Source: Maricaulis sp. (GTDB lineage Bacteria; Pseudomonadota; Alphaproteobacteria; Caulobacterales; Maricaulaceae). From it: 64,000 nucleotides of DNA. The stretch covers positions 1 to 64,000 of the forward strand of contig NZ_JASBRW010000038.1 of the NCBI RefSeq assembly GCF_030149235.1, in the 5' to 3' direction. This document shows positions 46,501-54,560 of this stretch, piece by piece (the first letter of the stretch is position 1; every line of letters starts with the position of its first letter). Both the position numbers and the translations under genes were made by a program. The notes under the pieces are model-generated. The model searched no databases and was not told the DNA's origin. It saw only the letters and a program-made list of their open reading frames with translations.

Positions 46501-46695
46501 CGGCGTCACCGGGATCACCGCCTCGAAGCTGAGCGGATCTTCCAGCGTGATCGCGCCGGACATCATCGCCTTTTCATCCAGTGACGGATAACGCGAACCG
46601 GTCCAGAACATGACCGCCAGAACGACAACCAGCAAGCCGGCTAGGGCCAACCGGACATACCGTCCCTGGTCCGAGCGCAAGGTCAGGGTCGTCAC
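43558..46695 (-). CDS. ArsP-like permease fused to an FG-GAP/UnbV (CRTAC1-type) propeller
   Basis: A 1045-residue single frame. Residues 10-365 form a polytopic DUF318/ArsP-like permease (about eight helices; paired Cys130 and Cys133 in GVCVNCAAPIAKGL and SPTLNFVV). A linker follows, then about residues 450-940 form an FG-GAP/VCBS-type beta-propeller with calcium-loop motifs such as GDIDGDGDIDLVF and ADFDGDGDLDIL. Residues 940-1035 form a UnbV/ASPIC domain (IGARVELRTDEG, ISIRWPDG-type). Within the propeller, about residues 715-800, is a Cys-rich insert. The two parts are normally separate proteins. Start and stop both overlap neighbours by four bases (ATGA). Confidence 0.88.
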   Translation of the reverse strand: MTTLTLRSDQGRYVRLALAGLLVVVLAVMFWTGSRYPSLDEKAMMSGAITLEDPLSFEAVIPVTPDQPFLQRWSYSSVNWIDTNKKGMTFGLLMGAAFLTVLGYLRRRSFSGPFANSLYGMVLGAPLGVCVNCAAPIAKGLYQGGSRAETTLSAMVASPTLNFVVLTMAFSILPFYIAVTKVALSLLVILIGVPILCRFIPPEKLLRTVDDGRAGPEAPTASGDDDDVFLEEDLTSALTGFVRDYARNLWFIIRVAVPLMILAGVLGALVANLLPPDALAGRESSPLLLVIAAVAGTFFPVPIGFDVVVSGALMNSGVGHGYVMTLVFTLGSFSVYSFLIVGGAIGWRAAWMLAAMVAVLGLFAGFGADAWHRYQTARALDLLSAPIEQVETRLEQSSTADEPVAATAAPAAGGATRIEVESTPFNPVSPAGDTIFTRQEAWHIGIDHGVEFSFGDMWPPFWEGRSISSGDIDGDGDIDLVFASTRGGLYLYSNDGSGEFTRMPVDLGAIADMPVFNAVLVDIDNSGYPDLFLTTYREGVYVLPNTGGTFDVSQLRPVANRENAPLVLAASFGDVDRDGYIDAALGNWAAGWYRRVPGEESRNRILFNDGGRLSGGRYHDLPGIPGETLSILLSDINNDAALDLIVGNDFEVPDYFYIGDGRGGFDAITYQDGVIPMTTTTTMSLSSVDFTNDGNMELYAAQIAGRASGISSRLRMQPIEDYCLDIERAEDRAVCQENIDIKSWYRAGNSLDPANARRCAELTGVMQAECRAMMIKDLAIQSNDPGLCRLIATDQTRIRSYCDLHFWPSRTMTAREQDEAVRQILARNVLMELREDGRYDETAEARGLEIGGWSWDVSTGDFDLDGWQDVYIVNGTWVPNEVTPSNIFLRNRGNGDFEELTPQWGLEDYLMTAAASLADFDGDGDLDILTVPVNGPPVHFRNNVQDANALAVRLVDEAGNRDAIGARVELRTDEGLQVRELQLGGGFMSFDAPVAHFGLGDQSAADSLSIRWPDGSTTELSEPLAAGSTYTITRRLDAPVGERSE

Positions 46696-47489
46696 AATTC
46701 ACTCTCCTCGTTACAGATCTGGTTCCCCAGGCTTTCCGGCGCCTGTGCCACCCACTCGAACGGGCGAGCATCGCTGGCCCCGAAATGTGCCAACGCGAAG
46801 CGTTCCCGACTGCGGCCACCCTCGCTTTCCACACGGGCCAGCAGTGCGACGCGCACGCCGGTCAGGTCATTGAGGTCAGCATTCAATCCGGTCTGGTCCT
46901 GCGGCTGCGGTGTCCCGCCAAAGACCGTGAGCTGGGAAGAAAGGCACGACCAGAGCGCCGGGCTCATTCCCCGCACCGCAAGCAATTCCTCAACCGAGAC
47001 GAAGGGGCGATTGGCCGGCTTGCGGCGCCAGCCATCGGGATAGGCACCGGCCTCGCCGCCCTCGGGCCGGGCCTGGGTATCATTATCACGCCAGTCGAGT
47101 ATGCCCTGGGCCAGGCGGCGGGCCCGGCCGGGCGCGAGACCGGCGCGCTGCAGCAGATCCATCCAGCGGGTCTCGTCGGCCATGTTGATATCCATCAGCC
47201 CCTGCTGCCGGGCGAGGAAGACCGTGACCTGCCCGCCCTCGAGCGGAAAACTGCGCGGAAGATCACCGATCGCGGCCCGGCCGGACAGGGCCAGGTCGAA
47301 GGCGACCAGATCAAGGGCCGAGCTGAGCTGCGCGTCGAGCTGGCTGTCCAGGCGCTGTGCCGCCGTCATCCGGGCCTGTTGCTGCACCAGTCCCGTGGCC
47401 CCGGCGAGCAGAACCGCCACCAGGAGCGAGGTCCACAGGACATAGAGGAGAGCGCTACCGGTATCTTTGCGGGGCGGGTCGCAGGTCAT
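46692..47489 (-). CDS. gspK: Type II secretion minor pseudopilin GspK
   Basis: A 265-residue protein. A short leader ends in KDTG, followed by SALLYVLWTSLLVAVLLAGATGLV; like other GspK proteins it lacks Glu at position +5. The body has the typical MDINMADETRWMDLLQRAG, LAQGILDWRDND and FVSVEELLAVRGMSPALW. GspK caps the pseudopilus with GspI and GspJ. I start at MTCDPP (complement 47487-47489), four bases after the gspD stop. Stop overlaps the permease fusion. Confidence 0.9.
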   Translation of the reverse strand: MTCDPPRKDTGSALLYVLWTSLLVAVLLAGATGLVQQQARMTAAQRLDSQLDAQLSSALDLVAFDLALSGRAAIGDLPRSFPLEGGQVTVFLARQQGLMDINMADETRWMDLLQRAGLAPGRARRLAQGILDWRDNDTQARPEGGEAGAYPDGWRRKPANRPFVSVEELLAVRGMSPALWSCLSSQLTVFGGTPQPQDQTGLNADLNDLTGVRVALLARVESEGGRSRERFALAHFGASDARPFEWVAQAPESLGNQICNEESEL

Positions 47490-47493
47490 CGGG

Positions 47494-49536
47494 CTAGTCG
47501 AACAGGTTGGGCTGGCGGGCTTCCAGAGCTTCAAGTTCACGCCGCATGTGCGACAGCGCATCAGCAGCATCTTGCTCGTTCTCGATAATTCGCGGCGTCA
47601 GGAAGATCACCAGCTCGCTGCGCTCACTACTCAGACTGCGATCCTTGAACGCATTGCCGACGCCGGGAATGCGGCTGAGCAGCGGAATGCCGCTCTCATT
47701 GTCGGAATGGCTCTCGCGGATCAGACCGCCGAGGGCAATTGTCCGCTCCGAGCGTACCGCGACGGTCGAGGTGAATTCGAGCGTCTGGATGGTCGGGCTG
47801 TCGATCCCGGATGTGGTCGTCGGGCGCACGCTGGAAACTTCCTGGTCGACTTCGAGCACAACCACGCCGGAGGCGTTGATGCGCGGCGTCACTTCCAGGA
47901 TCACGCCGGTATCGCGCATTTCCACGGTCGAGACGATGGGCGCGCTGGGATCGGTCACCGCCGACGCCGTCTGGGTAATGATCGGCACTTCATCACCGAC
48001 GCGCAGGTTCGCGGTCTGGTTATTCTGCACCATGATCGACGGCGCCGAGAGCACGGTGACATCGGTGAGCGAATTGAGCGCCGAAAGCGTCGCCGTCAGG
48101 TCCGCACCGGTAAAGGCGTAGTTGAAGCCCGGGAAGGTCGGATTGGCGGTGCCATTGGCATTATCCGTGAAGGAAATGTTCGACGTGCCATCACCGCTCT
48201 GGTTCTCGAAGAACCAGCGCACACCGAAATTCAGCCCATCAACCAGCCGCACCTCGGCGATGGTCGCTTCGATCAGCACTTGCGGCGGCATGACATCCAT
48301 GCGCTCGAGGAGCTCCAGAATTTCCCGGTATTCCTGGTCCGTTGCCCGGATGATCAGGGCGTTATTCAGCTGGTCGGGGATGATCGCGAGACGCCCCTCA
48401 GGACCCTCATCCCGGACCTCACCGGAATCGGCAGCGCGTTCAGAAGCGAGCGTGCTCTGGAATACCGCGCCATCACCGGCCGCGCCGCCAGCGAACGCGG
48501 CGGTAATCTGGGACGCCAGCGTAGCAGCCGGCGCATTGCGGGCAGTGTAGTAACGCAGCCGGCGCTCATCGCCACCAGACGGCGTATCGAAACGCTCGAC
48601 CAGTTCGCGAACCTGCTCGAAACCGGCGCGATCACGGGCGGCGACAAAAAGCAGGTTGGGCCGCGGCAGGGCGATGGTCCGCACCGCACCGGAGGCCATA
48701 CCCATCCCGGTCAATACCGCATCAACTTCGCTCTTGGCAGCCTGGGCGTTGACGTAGCGAAGCTCATACATGCCAAAGACGCGATCGGTCAGGAACGGCC
48801 GGTCAAAAGTCCGGACCGCATCCTGGGCAGCGCGGACTTCAGAAGCCGGCCCGGCCAGTACCAACACGCCTTCTTCATCACGCGGCACAGCCTCGACGCG
48901 GCTGGACAGGAAGGGGTCAATCAGCGTCAGGATTGAGCTCGGATTGGTATGCTCGACCGGCAGGACCAGCCCGCCATAACCGATCTGGCCGCTGCCGCTC
49001 AAATTCGCCCGAACTTCGCCGGACTGGGTCAGCAGGAAGCCGGATTCGCGCTCGACAAGCGCATAACCGCTTTCCGACAGCACGGTTTCCAGCGCCGTCA
49101 GCGCTGTGCGGGCCGATGTCGGCTCTGCCGCGGTCAGGGTGATACGGCCCTCGACACCGGTCGCAACCATGACCGGCTGGCCCAGCGCTTCCTCGATAAT
49201 GGCTCGCACCGCATCGACCACGGGAGCATCAACGAATTCGAGGCGCATGGTGCGGTCATCGAGATCAGATCCGCCCCGGCGCGACAGGGCACCGCGGACA
49301 TTGCGCTCCTGGTAAAACACCAGGCGTTCCGGCTCGGCGACCGGATCAGCTTGCGGAGCGGCCGGCTCGGGCGTGACGGCGCGCTCAAGCGGCGCGGCCT
49401 GTACACGTTCTGCCGGTAGCGACACCGGTGCGGGGTCAGCCTGGCGACCGGGCAGGGTCAGGCCGGTTGCGCAGCCCGTCAGCGCCAGCGCAGACAGCGC
49501 CGCGGCAAACCCTTTGTAATAGCCGTGAATTTTCAT
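47494..49536 (-). CDS. gspD: Type II secretion outer-membrane secretin GspD (lipoprotein form)
   Basis: A 680-residue secretin. The signal ends in a lipobox (ALALTGC), so it is lipidated and may reach the outer membrane without a separate pilotin. After a Pro/Ala-rich linker come N-domains (LEFVDAPVVDAVRAIIEEAL, IDPFLSSRVEAVPRDEEGVLVLAG, YELRYVNAQAAKSEVDAVL) and the secretin core (QVLIEATIAEVRL, LSAPSIMVQNNQTANLRVGDEVPI, IALGGLIRES and SELVIFLTPRII). GGGGGAG lies just before the ATG (complement 49534-49536). Confidence 0.95.
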   Translation of the reverse strand: MKIHGYYKGFAAALSALALTGCATGLTLPGRQADPAPVSLPAERVQAAPLERAVTPEPAAPQADPVAEPERLVFYQERNVRGALSRRGGSDLDDRTMRLEFVDAPVVDAVRAIIEEALGQPVMVATGVEGRITLTAAEPTSARTALTALETVLSESGYALVERESGFLLTQSGEVRANLSGSGQIGYGGLVLPVEHTNPSSILTLIDPFLSSRVEAVPRDEEGVLVLAGPASEVRAAQDAVRTFDRPFLTDRVFGMYELRYVNAQAAKSEVDAVLTGMGMASGAVRTIALPRPNLLFVAARDRAGFEQVRELVERFDTPSGGDERRLRYYTARNAPAATLASQITAAFAGGAAGDGAVFQSTLASERAADSGEVRDEGPEGRLAIIPDQLNNALIIRATDQEYREILELLERMDVMPPQVLIEATIAEVRLVDGLNFGVRWFFENQSGDGTSNISFTDNANGTANPTFPGFNYAFTGADLTATLSALNSLTDVTVLSAPSIMVQNNQTANLRVGDEVPIITQTASAVTDPSAPIVSTVEMRDTGVILEVTPRINASGVVVLEVDQEVSSVRPTTTSGIDSPTIQTLEFTSTVAVRSERTIALGGLIRESHSDNESGIPLLSRIPGVGNAFKDRSLSSERSELVIFLTPRIIENEQDAADALSHMRRELEALEARQPNLFD

Positions 49537-49598
49537 ACGCTCCCCCTGCACAGCGTGCAGTTTAGACGCAATCTGTGAGCGTCTCCAGCGAATTAACC

Positions 49599-50021
49599 TT
49601 ACTCGTTCAGCTCCAGCAGTACCGATTGCGAGCCCTGATCGAAGCGCGCCCCGCGGCCGGTAATTTCAACCAGGACAAAGCCCTCGAGCTCCTCGCCCAG
49701 GCGCAGGGACACAACACCATCGGAGCCGGACACCAGAACCACGGTCTGGTCCTCGGTTTCGACCAGGCCAATGAGGCGGTAATCCTCAAGCGGCGAGGCC
49801 TGGCGGACAGTCTGGTTCTGCGCCCCTATGCGGCCCGGTTGCACCCATTCGGCCAGCGGTTCAAGCGAGACGGTCTCGGCCTTGTGATCATCCGACCCCA
49901 ACCCGGCTTGCGACGTCGGATGGCTGATGGCCGCCGGTCCGGGCCAGTAGGACAGGACCGCGCCAAGCAGCAACAGGCCGGTTAGGCCGATCGCCAATAT
50001 GTCTCCCCGGTCACGCAGCAT
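49599..50021 (-). CDS. gspC: Type II secretion GspC-like inner-membrane protein
   Basis: A 140-residue protein with an N-terminal membrane helix (ILAIGLTGLLLLGAVLSYW) and a short periplasmic homology-region domain (EDYRLIGLVETEDQTVVLVSGSDGVVSLRLGEELEGFVLVEI), typical of GspC, without a PDZ domain. It links the inner-membrane platform to the GspD N0 domain. Unusually it sits late in the operon, after gspM and just before gspD; its start overlaps the gspM stop by 11 bases. Confidence 0.85.
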   Translation of the reverse strand: MLRDRGDILAIGLTGLLLLGAVLSYWPGPAAISHPTSQAGLGSDDHKAETVSLEPLAEWVQPGRIGAQNQTVRQASPLEDYRLIGLVETEDQTVVLVSGSDGVVSLRLGEELEGFVLVEITGRGARFDQGSQSVLLELNE

Positions 50022-50559
50022 TGCCGGCCTCCAGCTGATAGCGACAGGCCATGGTCAGACTGACCCGGATACGGCCATCGGCCAGCGCCAGGAGCTCGAA
50101 TTCCATGACATCGAGATCGATCAAGGCCGGCCCGGACAGCAAGGTCAGCGCGGTCGGCGCATCGGCAATAAAGGCGATATCCGCAGCGAGGCTGGCCGCC
50201 TCGGTCGTGAGCGGCAGATCGTAGATTTCCGTCACCCGCAGGATATCGACCGGAGCATTGGCCAAGGCCTCGGAAAAGGCCGCCAGTCCTTCACTTAACT
50301 CGCCCTCGGCGATGCCTTGCGACAGGCGCATATCCAGCGCGGCAGGCTCCAGGCCGGCTGCTTCAAGCGTAGCCTCGAGGGTCTGGGCAAGACGTGCCTC
50401 GGCTACGTCGAGCCGGGCAACCTCGCTGGCGAGGCCGGCGCGAGCACTGAGTGAGGCTGCAAGCTCGCGGCCGGCAAACACAAGCGGCATGGCCAGGGCT
50501 AGCACCAGGACAGGCAGGGCCAACGCCCCGGCCATGCGTATCAGCGCCGGACTATTCAT
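50011..50559 (-). CDS. gspM: Type II secretion GspM-like inner-membrane protein
   Basis: A 182-residue protein with one N-terminal membrane helix (AGALALPVLVLALAMPLVF), an Ala-rich coiled coil and a ferredoxin-like periplasmic domain ending TMACRYQLEAGN. This is the GspM (subtype b) layout; GspM pairs with GspL in the assembly platform. I start at MNSPAL (complement 50557-50559), overlapping the gspL stop by eight bases (ATGAATAG). Confidence 0.82.
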   Translation of the reverse strand: MNSPALIRMAGALALPVLVLALAMPLVFAGRELAASLSARAGLASEVARLDVAEARLAQTLEATLEAAGLEPAALDMRLSQGIAEGELSEGLAAFSEALANAPVDILRVTEIYDLPLTTEAASLAADIAFIADAPTALTLLSGPALIDLDVMEFELLALADGRIRVSLTMACRYQLEAGNAA

Positions 50560-51502
50560 CACCGTCCTCCGGATACAGAGGCAGAACAAGACGAGTCTGG
50601 CGGAATCCCACTTCCCCGTCATGGAATTGGCCCTCAAGGACAATCTGGTCGCCGCCCTCATAACGCAGACGATGCACGCTGTCGGGACGCTCCGGATCGC
50701 TGGCGGCGGAGGCAGCGACATCGAGTACATGCGCCAATACCGGGGCCGGCGCCCCGGCGATGGCTTCCAGCGCCTCGGCCCGGGCGCGCAGCTGGCGGAT
50801 TTCCGCGATCGCCGCAGATCGGGCCGACTGGGCCTCGGCATTGGCAATCTCGAGCTGGGCATTCCAGCTGATCAGGCAGACTAGCAGCGCAGCGTAGACG
50901 AGGCCGGCACGTCGCAGGAGTTTCATCGCGCCATCCCAGGGACGGTGCGCGCCGAACTGGAAGCGGGCCGCGCCATCGGCGGCCACCTCCCCGGCGATCC
51001 GTCCTGTAGGCCGGCCTTCAAGTGCCGCCAGGGCCTGTTCGAAATCGCTGCGCCGGACCAGAGCCAGCTCGATCTCGGCCATGCCATTGGCCTCGCCAAG
51101 CACCTCATAGCCAAACGCCACATCTTCGGGCGGCAGGGGCGAGAGGTCGGCCAGGCGCAGGGCCACAGCGCGGCGGCCGCGGCGCAGAGCGGTGCTGCTG
51201 ATCCTGTCGCGGCGACGGAACTGGCGCTCCGGCGCGATCAGAACCAGGCGCGCATCCGGCTTGGCTTCATGCCCACCTTGCGTCCGGCGCGGCTCGCCGA
51301 GCCAGCTGCACTCAACAAGACCGACGCGCTTCAACCCGCCATCGGCTTGCAGCTCGACAATCTCGACCGGGTCACGACGGCCAAGCCCCCGCAAGAAAGC
51401 CGGCACCAAGGCGCGAAGATCGGCCAGCCGTGCGGCGATGAAGGCCGACAGGGTCGTCAGCCCGCCGGTCAGGGCGCTATCCGAGATTTTCAGCTCAGCC
51501 AT
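50552..51502 (-). CDS. gspL: Type II secretion GspL-like protein
   Basis: A 316-residue protein with an N-terminal cytoplasmic actin-like remnant (residues about 1-185), a membrane helix near residue 200 (LVYAALLVCLISW), a coiled coil and a periplasmic ferredoxin-like domain. GspL recruits the GspE ATPase to the membrane. Shorter than many GspL. I start at MAELKIS (complement 51500-51502); the upstream frame lies inside gspJ. Overlap with the gspJ stop is eight bases. Confidence 0.82.
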   Translation of the reverse strand: MAELKISDSALTGGLTTLSAFIAARLADLRALVPAFLRGLGRRDPVEIVELQADGGLKRVGLVECSWLGEPRRTQGGHEAKPDARLVLIAPERQFRRRDRISSTALRRGRRAVALRLADLSPLPPEDVAFGYEVLGEANGMAEIELALVRRSDFEQALAALEGRPTGRIAGEVAADGAARFQFGAHRPWDGAMKLLRRAGLVYAALLVCLISWNAQLEIANAEAQSARSAAIAEIRQLRARAEALEAIAGAPAPVLAHVLDVAASAASDPERPDSVHRLRYEGGDQIVLEGQFHDGEVGFRQTRLVLPLYPEDGDE

Positions 51503-52097
51503 CCAGGCAGGCCCCCGCATCACTATCGAAATCGCAATCGAACCGGGCGCCGCCGCCGACCAGAGCCTCGACCCGCCAGGCACCGCGGCCGGGCTCGTCG
51601 ATCTCCAGCGACACCAGCCGCGGCAGGTCCGGGCCGGGCCAGCTGTCATACCAGGCCGCACGATCCGTATTTTCCAGCTTACCGTAATAGGCCAGCCGGG
51701 CCCGCGATAGGCCATCGATCAGCATCACCGCATCGGTATTCGCATTGATCGCGCCCAACGGTGTCAGCGTCATCGAGACAGCATCGCCTTGCACCTGCAC
51801 ATTGACCTGCGACGGCGTCATCCGGCCCGGCAGCTGGGCCAGGGTCTGAAAACCCAGACTGCTACCTTCGAATGCCCCATTGGCGCCGTTGGGCCCGCGA
51901 TAAGAATAAGTCAGCGCATCACGCAGCGTCTCATTGAGCAGGACCCGGTTTTCCTGTCCCGCAGCCAGGCGCGTCACGCCGGCCTGGGCGTCGGTCATGC
52001 CGCGCAGGACCAGCACCAGGCCTACCGATATGGAGGCCATCAGCACGATACCGATCAGGGCTTCGATCAGGGTGAAGCCGGCTTGCCGCTCGCTCAT
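51495..52097 (-). CDS. gspJ: Type II secretion minor pseudopilin GspJ
   Basis: A 200-residue pseudopilin with the leader MSERQAG and the processed N-terminus FTLIEALIGIVLMASISVGLV (Glu at +5). The globular part has ENRVLLNETLRDALTY and ends in an Asp/Cys-rich stretch (CDFDSDAGACLDG) that might bind calcium or form a disulfide. It is part of the tip complex with GspI and GspK. Overlaps gspI by four bases (ATGA). Confidence 0.9.
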   Translation of the reverse strand: MSERQAGFTLIEALIGIVLMASISVGLVLVLRGMTDAQAGVTRLAAGQENRVLLNETLRDALTYSYRGPNGANGAFEGSSLGFQTLAQLPGRMTPSQVNVQVQGDAVSMTLTPLGAINANTDAVMLIDGLSRARLAYYGKLENTDRAAWYDSWPGPDLPRLVSLEIDEPGRGAWRVEALVGGGARFDCDFDSDAGACLDG

Positions 52098-52471
52098 GGC
52101 TCGCCTCCCGGATTAAGGCGGCCCGGTTCGAGATAGATGATCTCGAAGGAAAGCGCCGCATATCCGGTATGGGTCAGATTGGCCCGGCTCATCACCGCGC
52201 CTGTGCGCGGATCGACGGGGCGATCGACTGGGGTGATGGCGATCTGCCAATCCGGATAGAGCTCAGCCGTTGTTTCTGGCGGCAGGCCGGCGCGCAGGCG
52301 TGCGGCAATATTCTGGGCCTCAATGGTCGCGGTCTGAACCGCCTCCGCCCGCTGACCGGCCCGCAAGGCGCCCGTCATGCCGGTCATGGCCATAGCGATC
52401 ACGGCCGCTGCAATGGCGCTGGCAACCAGCACCTCGGTCAACACGTATCCGCCCTCGCTCGGCCTAGTCAT
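52094..52471 (-). CDS. gspI: Type II secretion minor pseudopilin GspI
   Basis: A 125-residue pseudopilin: leader MTRPSEGG, processed N-terminus YVLTEVLVASAIAAAVIAMAM with Glu at +5, and a short globular domain (AEAVQTATIEAQNIAARLRAG, PDWQIAITPVD). Initiates tip assembly with GspJ and GspK. Tyr rather than Phe stands at +1. Start overlaps the gspH stop by eight bases (ATGACTAG). Confidence 0.88.
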   Translation of the reverse strand: MTRPSEGGYVLTEVLVASAIAAAVIAMAMTGMTGALRAGQRAEAVQTATIEAQNIAARLRAGLPPETTAELYPDWQIAITPVDRPVDPRTGAVMSRANLTHTGYAALSFEIIYLEPGRLNPGGEP

Positions 52472-52925
52472 CGCTGACCCGCCCCGTGATCGGGTCCACC
52501 CGCAGCACGCGCCGGCCCGCAGCGTTTTCCAGCTCGACCTCAAGCGCCGGCCAGGCGAGGCGTTCGGGGGGCAGAAAAACCCGCGCGGCGGGCTTGAACC
52601 CGTCACCATCATCGCGCTGCCAGCGCGCCGTCAGGCCCTCACTCCAGACCCGTTCAACGCCGAGCATGTCGATGCGATAGCCATCCTCGGCAATCATGAT
52701 CACCGCCGGCTCGCCCCGTCCTCTCACCAAGAGACGTACCCGGCGCAGATCATCGGCCAGCTGGTCGGACTGGCGCTGCAGGGCCCAGCCCTGCGACCGG
52801 CCCGACAGCGAAACACCGACCAGGGTCAGGGCGGTCGCCATGACGATCAGCGCGATGAGGAGTTCAAATAGGGTAAAGCCGGCCTGAGACGACCGGCGCG
52901 TATCAGCTGCGTGAGAGATCGGCAT
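52464..52925 (-). CDS. gspH: Type II secretion minor pseudopilin GspH
   Basis: A 153-residue pseudopilin with a leader ending RRSSQAG and processed N-terminus FTLFELLIALIVMATALTLVGV. The body (DDLRRVRLLVRGRGEPAVIMIAEDGYRID) matches GspH. Start at complement 52923-52925 with GGGAG upstream inside the end of gspG, so the two overlap by 23 bases. Confidence 0.88.
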   Translation of the reverse strand: MPISHAADTRRSSQAGFTLFELLIALIVMATALTLVGVSLSGRSQGWALQRQSDQLADDLRRVRLLVRGRGEPAVIMIAEDGYRIDMLGVERVWSEGLTARWQRDDGDGFKPAARVFLPPERLAWPALEVELENAAGRRVLRVDPITGRVSDD

Positions 52926-53349
52926 TTTCTCCCTCGCCGCCTTCCTCGCCATCGCTACCAAGCGTGCGAATGGTGAAACGGTCGCCGGTCTCTTCCAGCG
53001 TATAGAGATAGGGTCGCCCCCAGGGGTCGGTGAGACCGGATTCCTCGCGGAAATACGGGCCTTGCCACATCGGGCTGTTTTCCGGCGCCTCGACCAGCAC
53101 GCGCAGTCCGTCCTCGGCCCGCGGATATCGGCCCATATCGATATAGTAGAGCTCAAGCGAGGTCGCGATCGAGGCCATCTGGGCTTCCGCCACCTGGCCC
53201 CGGGACTGCCCGAGATAGCGCATCACATTCGGTGCCACGAGTGCCGCGAGAAGCGCGATGATCAGCAGCACGACGAGGATCTCCAACAGGGTAATCCCGG
53301 ACTCCTTGTCGCCACAGCGCAGGATCTCATTCGGATTGGCTTGGGTCAT
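52903..53349 (-). CDS. gspG: Type II secretion major pseudopilin GspG
   Basis: A 148-residue major pseudopilin. The cleavage site is KESG followed by ITLLEILVVLLIIALLAALVAPN; Ile replaces the common Phe at +1 and Glu is at +5. The conserved C-terminal DLLRYPRxEDGL-like element (MGRYPRAEDGLRVLVEAPE), GPYFREESGLTDPWGRPYLY and a calcium-type acidic tail follow. The leader is longer than usual. The ATG overlaps the gspF TGA by one base. Confidence 0.92.
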   Translation of the reverse strand: MTQANPNEILRCGDKESGITLLEILVVLLIIALLAALVAPNVMRYLGQSRGQVAEAQMASIATSLELYYIDMGRYPRAEDGLRVLVEAPENSPMWQGPYFREESGLTDPWGRPYLYTLEETGDRFTIRTLGSDGEEGGEGENADLSRS

Positions 53350-54560
53350 CAGAACACCACTTCATTCAAGCTGAGAACGCCGGACATCACCGACAGGATT
53401 ACACCGCCAACCGCCAGGCCAAGCAGGGCTGTCAGGCCGGGGCCAATGAGGTTGAGCGCTCGACCGGCGAAACGCTCCTGGGCCGTCTGGCTGAGCTGGG
53501 CCGCCCGCGAAAGCATGGCTGCCAGTTCACCGCTCTTCTCCCCGAGGGCGACCAGACGCAGGGTTTCCGCCTCAAACAGATACGTGCCGGCCAGAGCCTT
53601 CGACAATGCCGTGCCGGCGCGCAAGCGCGACGCTGCATCATCCAGGCGCGCTCGAGCCAAGGCGCTGTCCAGCGTGGCCCGCGCCACGGCCTCGGCCCGC
53701 GCCATCGGTGCCCCGGAAGCCAGAAGAAAGCCCAGTGCCCCGCAATAACGCGCCGCCAGCCCCTTCCGGGTCAGTGAACCCAGCACCGGCAGCCCCAGCC
53801 GAGCCCGGTCGAGAACGTCTGGATAGGTCCGGGCCAGCATCTGCACGCCGATCGCCAAGCCGATCACCGCCGCCGGCAACCAGATCCCGAAATCACGCAG
53901 GAAACTGCCCGCCGCGAAGACGAAAGCGGTTTGCGGCGGCGGGGTCGCATTCGCGTTGGCGAAGACGGTCTCGAATTGTGGCAACACGATGTAGGCGAGA
54001 AACAAAAGCGTCACGAAAATGAAGCCGACCAGAGCGGCCGGATAGACCAATTGCCCGATCAGGGTCTGGCGCATCTCGTTTTCCGCCTCGATCTGGTCGG
54101 CATAGCGCCGCAGCACCGCACCGAGATCGCCGGTTTCCTCACCGGCGCGAGCTAGACCGATCAAAAGGTTGGGCGGCTGGGCGGGGTCGCTGGACAGGGC
54201 CGCGGTCAGGCTCTCGCCCGCCATGATACGGGCCGACAGGCGCTCGAGGAAGCGCCGCAGGACCCGGCGTTTTTCGCCCTGGGCCAGATTATTGACCGCT
54301 TCGGCTAACCCGATCCCGGCCTGCAACAGATCCGCGAGGCCGCGCACGAAGGCCTCGATCTCGGCCGGGCTAAGACGCGCCCGCGAACCGCTGAAAGCCG
54401 CAAAACTGACCCGGGCCGGGGACACATCGATCGGGGTGACGCCCAGCCGACGCACCTGGTTAAGGGCATCGGCCTCATCGCGACCGGCGAGCTCGCCGCG
54501 CACGGTTTCGCCGTCGCGGGTTTCACCCAGATAGCGCCAGATGCGGGCCGGTTCGTTCAT
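53349..54560 (-). CDS. gspF: Type II secretion inner-membrane platform protein GspF
   Basis: A 403-residue polytopic protein with two tandem T2SSF domains (about residues 65-190 and 265-390) and three membrane helices (near 165, 220 and 375). Motifs include LLQAGIGLAEAVNNLAQ and LLASGAPMARAEAVARATLD with FGEKSGELAAML-like ALGEKSGELAAML. Connects GspE with the pseudopilus base. Start overlaps the gspE stop by four bases. Confidence 0.93.
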   Translation of the reverse strand: MNEPARIWRYLGETRDGETVRGELAGRDEADALNQVRRLGVTPIDVSPARVSFAAFSGSRARLSPAEIEAFVRGLADLLQAGIGLAEAVNNLAQGEKRRVLRRFLERLSARIMAGESLTAALSSDPAQPPNLLIGLARAGEETGDLGAVLRRYADQIEAENEMRQTLIGQLVYPAALVGFIFVTLLFLAYIVLPQFETVFANANATPPPQTAFVFAAGSFLRDFGIWLPAAVIGLAIGVQMLARTYPDVLDRARLGLPVLGSLTRKGLAARYCGALGFLLASGAPMARAEAVARATLDSALARARLDDAASRLRAGTALSKALAGTYLFEAETLRLVALGEKSGELAAMLSRAAQLSQTAQERFAGRALNLIGPGLTALLGLAVGGVILSVMSGVLSLNEVVF

